This document shows, one piece after another, positions 30,667 through 33,934 of a stretch of DNA of 33,934 nucleotides. Numbering within the stretch: position 1 is the first letter of the stretch; each line of letters starts with the position of its first letter. The position numbers and the translations under genes are program-made. The DNA is from a virus, in IMG/VR virus record IMGVR_UViG_3300046534_000742, positions 1 to 33,934 of that record. One strand, given 5' to 3'. Under the pieces are notes generated by a model. It searched no databases. It was not told the DNA's origin and was given only the letters and a program-made list of their open reading frames with translations.

Positions 30667-30794
30667 AGGTTTCTATATAAACTGGATGTACTAGCGAGTG
30701 GGTTCCCGGGTCATAAGTTAGCATCAATAGCAAGTTAGTACCTTGTGATGCAAAAAGGTTTATATGCAGGGTTCGATCCCCTGACAGTCCACCA
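30658..30794 (+). ncRNA. tRNA-like RNA with pseudoknot (mini-tmRNA-like), 137 nt
   Basis: Acceptor GGGCTGT (30658-30664) pairs with ACAGTCC (30784-30790), giving a G3-U70 wobble, discriminator A and encoded CCA. T arm CAGGG-TTCGATC-CCCTG (30767-30783). The D region GAAGGTTTC (30665-30673) is a minimal stem with GG. A helix of 8 WC plus 2 wobble pairs (30674-30683 with 30757-30766) abuts the T arm in place of an anticodon arm. Inside, GTACTAGC (30688-30695) pairs with GTTAGTAC (30734-30741), which is the loop of a GCATCA/TGATGC hairpin (30721-30726, 30746-30751), a pseudoknot. G3-U70 and A73 are alanine identity elements. The layout resembles the tRNA-like domain of tmRNA but is far shorter. 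Confidence 0.75.
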
Positions 30795-30816
30795 TTAAAA
30801 ACTTTATCAAGAATTT

Positions 30817-30903
30817 GGACTAGCCTTAAGGAGCAGGCCAGATGGGAGCCATCCCCTCAAGGTGGTAAATTAGTCCGGTCGAGTGGCTAGAGCCATAGAC
30901 CGG
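30817..30903 (+). ncRNA. Second structured RNA segment, cloverleaf-like
   Basis: GGACTA (30817-30822) pairs with TAGTCC (30871-30876) around hairpins GCCT/AGGC, GATGG-GAG-CCATC and CC-TCAA-GG. A 3' hairpin CCGGTC/GACCGG (30875-30880, 30898-30903) with inner TGGC/GCCA competes for the two shared C bases. It lies between the tRNA-like RNA and the Lar-like gene, so it may be a separate small RNA or a leader switch. No CCA end. Confidence 0.5.
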
Positions 30904-30929
30904 CATTATTTAATAGAGGAAGGATTGTT

Positions 30930-31133
30930 ATGAGTGAATTAAAACCATGCCCTTTTTGCGGAGGCGAAGCCAAAGAGACGCAGACAGGCAAAAACTATGT
31001 GATAGTCAGATGCATGTCTTTACATTGTGGAGTTCGCCCCAGTGCCGTTTGCTACAAAGACAAAGATGATTCAGCCTATGACTTTTGGGCTTGGAATTTA
31101 CGGCCACGACAAATTAACCCGGTAGAGGAATGA
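30930..31133 (+). CDS. Lar-like restriction alleviation/zinc-ribbon protein
   Basis: 67 residues. ELKPCPFCGGEAKETQTG, CMSLHCGVRP and AYDFWAWNLRP are the Lar family pattern; cysteines CPFC and C-x5-C form a zinc ribbon. Lar-type proteins soften type I restriction in lambdoid phages; for this one the role is by family only. RBS GAGGAAGG. Confidence 0.8.
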   Translation: MSELKPCPFCGGEAKETQTGKNYVIVRCMSLHCGVRPSAVCYKDKDDSAYDFWAWNLRPRQINPVEE

Positions 31134-31330
31134 TGATGCATAAGCTCATTAGCGTTGGTAATTGTGAAAAGAAAGAAGTTAGTCAATTAAATAACGATTT
31201 GTTTTTGGCGGCCAAGGATATAATGGAAAAAGGCACAGAAAATAGCAAGAGATGCCATCACATTGGCTGGGCCTCCGTCGGTGATTACATTGACTGGCTT
31301 GAAATTAACTACTATATAAAACCAAAATAG
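31130..31330 (+). CDS. Hypothetical small protein
   Basis: 66 residues. KLISVGNCEKKEVSQLNNDLF, then SVGDYIDWLEINYYIKP. ATGA overlap with the Lar-like gene. No family recognised. Confidence 0.5.
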   Translation: MMMHKLISVGNCEKKEVSQLNNDLFLAAKDIMEKGTENSKRCHHIGWASVGDYIDWLEINYYIKPK

Positions 31331-31340
31331 AGTAATAACA

Positions 31341-31562
31341 ATGTCAAACATGAGAGGAACACCTAAACCCTGCCATGAATGCATTTATGTCGGGGTAATC
31401 AAACACCCGAATGGCAACGCGCTCTATCAAACGTGTGAAGTCACGCAGCAGGAATGCCAGACAGCCGTAGTCAATTGTCACATAGCTGGAAAGTATGAGC
31501 TTGTCGTTTTAGATTATCCACGGTTGCTGGCTTTTGATAAGCAAAAGCCTAGAGTTCAATAG
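31341..31562 (+). CDS. Cys-rich hypothetical protein
   Basis: 73 residues with CHEC, then three more cysteines spaced through residues 32-46 (YQTCEVTQQECQTAVVNC). Likely metal-binding. Unknown function. Confidence 0.5.
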   Translation: MSNMRGTPKPCHECIYVGVIKHPNGNALYQTCEVTQQECQTAVVNCHIAGKYELVVLDYPRLLAFDKQKPRVQ

Positions 31563-31572
31563 GAGAAAGATT

Positions 31573-31734
31573 ATGCCGGAAATAGAATGTACTAATTGTG
31601 GTTGGCAAGGTTATATAGCTGATTTGCTTTGTACTGATGAAGACGTTTTTTCTTCTAAACTTTTAGATGAGGTTGTTTTTAATATTTGCCCTGATTGTCG
31701 ATCGGTGAAAAGCTATGAACCTTATGAAGATTAA
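31573..31734 (+). CDS. Zinc-ribbon-like small protein
   Basis: 53 residues from ATG 31573 (RBS AGGAGAAAG); a longer frame from 31534 lacks an RBS. CTNCGWQGY and CPDC form a two-pair zinc site, with an acidic middle. Overlaps the NinG start. Confidence 0.55.
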   Translation: MPEIECTNCGWQGYIADLLCTDEDVFSSKLLDEVVFNICPDCRSVKSYEPYED

Positions 31735-32329
31735 GCAAAGAACATGCAAAAACAAAGGTTGCAATAATACCTTTCCACAATACAACTCAATAGTTGTTTG
31801 GTGCAGTCCCAAATGTGGCGCTGAGATTGCACAGGCTAAAGTCAAGGCTAATTACAAAGCCGAAACTATTGTGTTGAGAAATAAATATTATGCCAATGAC
31901 CGAGCGCACCAGCTTTATTCAACGCAAGTTGTATTTAACAAACTACGTAAATTTCAAGAATATAAATGGTTTGCTGACAAGGGGCTAGAGCCTGAATGCA
32001 TATCCTGTGGTAAGAAAAATATGGACTGGTGTTGTGGTCACCTTAAAACTATAGGTTCTCAAGGTGCGATTAGATTCGATAAAAATAACACGCACCTGCA
32101 ATGTAACAGATATTGCAATCAAAATTTGAGTGGCAATATAAACGGCAATAAAACGACTAGAGGGTATTTGCTCGGACTGGCTGAAAGGTTTGGGGAAGAA
32201 GAGGCGAAGCGCATTATAGAATATTGCAATAAAGATCAAGTTAAAACTTGGGATTGTGACGAGTTGATTTATATGAGAAAAGCATTTAATAAAGAAATCC
32301 GCCAATTATCTTTAAATATGGTAAAATAA
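31715..32329 (+). CDS. ninG: NinG (Rap) recombination protein
   Basis: 204 residues. An N-terminal zinc module (CKNKGC, CSPKC), a helical middle and the hallmark CISCGKKN, CCGHLKTIGSQGAIRFD, LQCNRYCNQNLSGN with C-terminal GYLLGLAERFGEE. NinG/Rap binds branched DNA and aids phage recombination. The start may be ATG 31724. Last gene before the terminator at 32503. Confidence 0.9.
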   Translation: MNLMKIKQRTCKNKGCNNTFPQYNSIVVWCSPKCGAEIAQAKVKANYKAETIVLRNKYYANDRAHQLYSTQVVFNKLRKFQEYKWFADKGLEPECISCGKKNMDWCCGHLKTIGSQGAIRFDKNNTHLQCNRYCNQNLSGNINGNKTTRGYLLGLAERFGEEEAKRIIEYCNKDQVKTWDCDELIYMRKAFNKEIRQLSLNMVK

Positions 32330-32502
32330 TTACTGTATTACATGGAACATTATGTTATATTAAGTTTCTAGTAGAAAAAAGCACACAGTCTTTTAACTAA
32401 ATTAAAATAGGGGATTGACATGAAATAGGTTAATAAAAATAGACGACCAGTACGGAATATGTTTAGGTATATGCCAAGAACTTCTGAGCTAAATCCACAG
32501 AA

Positions 32503-32529
32503 AGGCCCGATCTGAGTCGGGCCTTTTTT
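32503..32529 (+). terminator. Strong intrinsic terminator
   Basis: AGGCCCGA, loop TCTGAG, TCGGGCCT and six T. It closes the rightward early region. The preceding gap 32330-32502 has no gene; a TTGACA at 32415 with a poor -10 could start a short RNA ending here. Confidence 0.88.
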
Positions 32530-32542
32530 ATGCCTGCAATAC

Positions 32543-32572
32543 TTAACCACTAATTGAAATATATGATATAGT
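32543..32572 (+). promoter_or_regulatory. Candidate promoter for the lysis/fibre operon
   Basis: TTAACC, 18 bases, TATAGT, 21 bases before the start at 32594. No operator palindrome is seen near it. Confidence 0.45.
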
Positions 32573-32593
32573 GTGGTAATAGGAGCCGATTAA

Positions 32594-32845
32594 ATGAAAA
32601 CTCTATTTGTACTTGTAATTTTACTCTCTGTTGCATCAGTTAATGCCGCTAGTCTTTTACATTACAAATTCCCTTTTTATTATTTCATGGTCGGTAATGA
32701 ACTTTTAGCGTGTAAGTCAATAAGAAAGGGCACTATTTGCTATGCTACTGACATTAAAACTCACATTAAAGTAGTTTATAAATGCCAAAGAGTTTCTAAA
32801 GATCAAGGTTATATCAAAGACTGCTTAACTAAGCCAACTATTTAA
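32594..32845 (+). CDS. Secreted small Cys protein, tandem paralogue 1
   Basis: 83 residues. MKTLFVLVILLSVASVNA is a clear signal peptide (cut after about 18). The mature part has four cysteines (ACKS, TICY, YKCQ, KDC). It starts the lysis/fibre operon (RBS AGGAG). Matches the next gene over its whole length. Likely periplasmic with two disulfides. Unknown family; a role in lysis or host-envelope interference is inferred from position only. Confidence 0.65.
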   Translation: MKTLFVLVILLSVASVNAASLLHYKFPFYYFMVGNELLACKSIRKGTICYATDIKTHIKVVYKCQRVSKDQGYIKDCLTKPTI

Positions 32846-32860
32846 ATGGAGCAAGACAAG

Positions 32861-33115
32861 ATGAAAACGTTATTTTTTATTTTACTATTTACTTTTATTG
32901 GATCAGTTGGCGCTGTTGATTCGATAGGGTTTAAGAGTCCGTTTTTTTACATTTCTGCGGATGATAAGGTATTAATTTGCCAGCAAAATAAAATGGTAAC
33001 TAATTGCTGGATTTATAAAGACAACGTTCCTGTTAGATATACGTGTAAAGCAGTCTCCGAATCAGAGGGTTATATAAAAGACTGTAAGACTGAACTAGCC
33101 ATTAAGGTTAAATAA
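32861..33115 (+). CDS. Secreted small Cys protein, tandem paralogue 2
   Basis: 84 residues from ATG 32861, RBS GGAG. MKTLFFILLFTFIGSVGA is the signal peptide; mature part has the same four cysteines (ICQQ, TNCW, YTCK, KDC) and the GYIKDC end shared with its neighbour. No lipobox. Directly upstream of the holin-like gene. Function unknown. Confidence 0.65.
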   Translation: MKTLFFILLFTFIGSVGAVDSIGFKSPFFYISADDKVLICQQNKMVTNCWIYKDNVPVRYTCKAVSESEGYIKDCKTELAIKVK

Positions 33116-33116
33116 T

Positions 33117-33554
33117 ATGGGATGGTTTAGCAAAATTCTTAGCGGCGGCATTGACAAAACTGTTGACTCAGTAGGCAATGCTTTAGACGGTTTATTTACA
33201 TCTGACGAAGAACGGCTACAAGCAAAGCAGATTATAACGACAGAAATGAATAAGTTTAAAATGGGTGTAATGGAAGCCCAAAGTAAACATGACGCTGAGA
33301 TTACAGCTAGATGGAAAAGTGACAACGAGCATTCAGTAACTAGACTGGTTCGGCCTCTATCTTACATTTCGGTTCTACTTGTGTTTTTTATAATTGCCTT
33401 TGCAGATGGCAACGCAGGCGGTTTTACGCTAAATGAAAAGTATATACCGGTGTTTGAGGGCTTGCTTTCAATTATGACAATAGCCTATTTTGGTTCAAGA
33501 GGCGCAGAAAAAGTCACTAAAATGTTTAAATCTACAAGTAATAATAGGGATTAA
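33117..33554 (+). CDS. Holin-like protein (3TM holin family)
   Basis: 145 residues. Soluble N-terminal coiled half (SDEERLQAKQIITTEMNKF) then two hydrophobic helices (about 79-97 LVRPLSYISVLLVFFIIAF and 109-127 around GLLSIMTIAYFG). RxVRP before the first helix and GSRGAEK after the second are marks of the 3TM holin superfamily (GTA type). It would set the timing of lysis. Confidence 0.75.
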   Translation: MGWFSKILSGGIDKTVDSVGNALDGLFTSDEERLQAKQIITTEMNKFKMGVMEAQSKHDAEITARWKSDNEHSVTRLVRPLSYISVLLVFFIIAFADGNAGGFTLNEKYIPVFEGLLSIMTIAYFGSRGAEKVTKMFKSTSNNRD

Positions 33555-33559
33555 CTAGA

Positions 33560-33760
33560 ATGACAACCGATATCCCCTCAACAGTAGGCTACGTCATAGG
33601 CACATCAGGCATATTGATTGGGGGTCTATCGCTCAGTCAGTGGGGAATAATCGCAGGAATAGTGACTTGTATGACTACGACATTGTTGCAAATAGCGAAA
33701 TTCTGGTGGGATATTAAACACACAGAGCGCAGAGTTAAACCGAGAGATGGTGAAGGTTAG
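33560..33760 (+). CDS. Holin-like small membrane protein
   Basis: 66 residues with two helices (about 8-24 and 27-45: YVIGTSGILIGGLSLS and WGIIAGIVTCMTTTLL) and a basic tail HTERRVKPRDG, the class II holin layout. Second holin-like gene in the cassette; may be holin, antiholin or both. Confidence 0.65.
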   Translation: MTTDIPSTVGYVIGTSGILIGGLSLSQWGIIAGIVTCMTTTLLQIAKFWWDIKHTERRVKPRDGEG

Positions 33761-33871
33761 ATGACAACATATTACTGCATGGACGGTTTAACAAAAGTGA
33801 TTTTAGCTTTAACGGCTTTTGGTGCTTCATTAGCGGCACTTTGGCATTACTTCTCAGATGGGAATGGCTAA
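33761..33871 (+). CDS. 36-residue single-pass membrane protein
   Basis: MTTYYCMDGLTKVILALTAF begins it; one membrane helix about 11-30, charged end. Its start follows the holin stop directly and its stop overlaps the fibre start (TAATG). Could be a holin partner or part of the lysis set. Confidence 0.5.
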   Translation: MTTYYCMDGLTKVILALTAFGASLAALWHYFSDGNG

Positions 33872-33934
33872 TGCCTAGAATAACAGCATCCAAAGGATCT
33901 GATACAGGTGGAAATACAGAAGTCCAAATAATCC
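33871..33934 (+). CDS. Tail fibre protein, 5' part (continues at base 1)
   Basis: MPRITASKGSDTGGNTEVQ opens a frame that runs off the window end with one extra base. That base completes a codon with bases 1-2 and the frame at base 3, so the two pieces are the same gene. Confidence 0.8.
   Translation, partial: MPRITASKGSDTGGNTEVQII

Noticed and set aside
30658-30794. Ordinary tRNA carrying an intron
   Set aside because: The long helix runs directly into the T arm with a single base between, leaving no variable loop, and no 5-bp anticodon stem with a 7-base loop fits the correct place. A 7-base loop TTAGTAC inside could imitate an anticodon loop but is better explained as the pseudoknot partner.
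1-33934. CRISPR arrays, insertion sequences, toxin-antitoxin pairs
   Set aside because: No regularly spaced repeats, transposase motifs or convincing toxin-antitoxin pairs were seen. The HTH protein resembles YdaS antitoxins but has no toxin beside it.

Overview
The window reads as one complete genome of a tailed dsDNA phage (siphovirus-like, HK97-type head, about 34 kb). The gene content points to a Gram-negative, probably gammaproteobacterial host: NinG, Lar-like, YopX, a Q-type antiterminator, DUF1376 and lambda P-like replication genes, and a YqaJ exonuclease. The host genus cannot be read from the sequence. The last 64 bases start a gene whose reading frame continues exactly into base 3 of the window. 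The window is therefore best read as a circularly joined or permuted genome cut inside a tail-fibre gene. No integrase, no full-length CI repressor and no recognisable endolysin are present.

Layout. Late region 1 (32.5 kb to the end, joining to 1.9 kb) has two small secreted proteins, two holin-like proteins, a 36-residue membrane protein, a tail fibre and a repeat protein. At 2.3-2.75 kb a Q-like antiterminator gene is followed at once by a promoter and a terminator, the lambda Q/pR'/tR' arrangement. Beyond it lies late region 2 (2.8-17.6 kb): fibre and decoration proteins, an HNH nuclease, both terminase subunits, portal, protease, capsid, connectors, tail tube, the G/GT frameshift pair, a short tape measure and a compact tail tip. 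From 22.2 to 17.8 kb a leftward early operon carries recombination genes (YqaJ exonuclease and partners) and many small unknown genes. From 22.3 to 32.3 kb the rightward early region carries a small HTH regulator, replication genes with a candidate origin inside the initiator gene, an HNH-AP2 nuclease, a methyltransferase-like protein, an SSB-like protein, many small accessory genes and NinG.

Control. The early promoters share a palindromic operator GTAAC-N5-GTTAC (21.0, 22.3 kb; a shorter N2 form at 22.7 kb; symmetrical GGAAC-N5-GTTGC variants at 26.8 and 30.4 kb). The obvious candidate binder is the HTH protein at 22365, which appears to be made from a leaderless transcript, as lambda cI is from PRM.

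The most unusual item is a 137-nt tRNA-like RNA gene at 30658-30794. It has an acceptor stem with the G3-U70 alanine identity pair, a perfect T arm and an encoded CCA end. A long helix replaces the anticodon arm and encloses a pseudoknot, and an internal 14-codon frame begins with GCG. It resembles a drastically shortened tmRNA. A second structured segment follows at 30817-30903.
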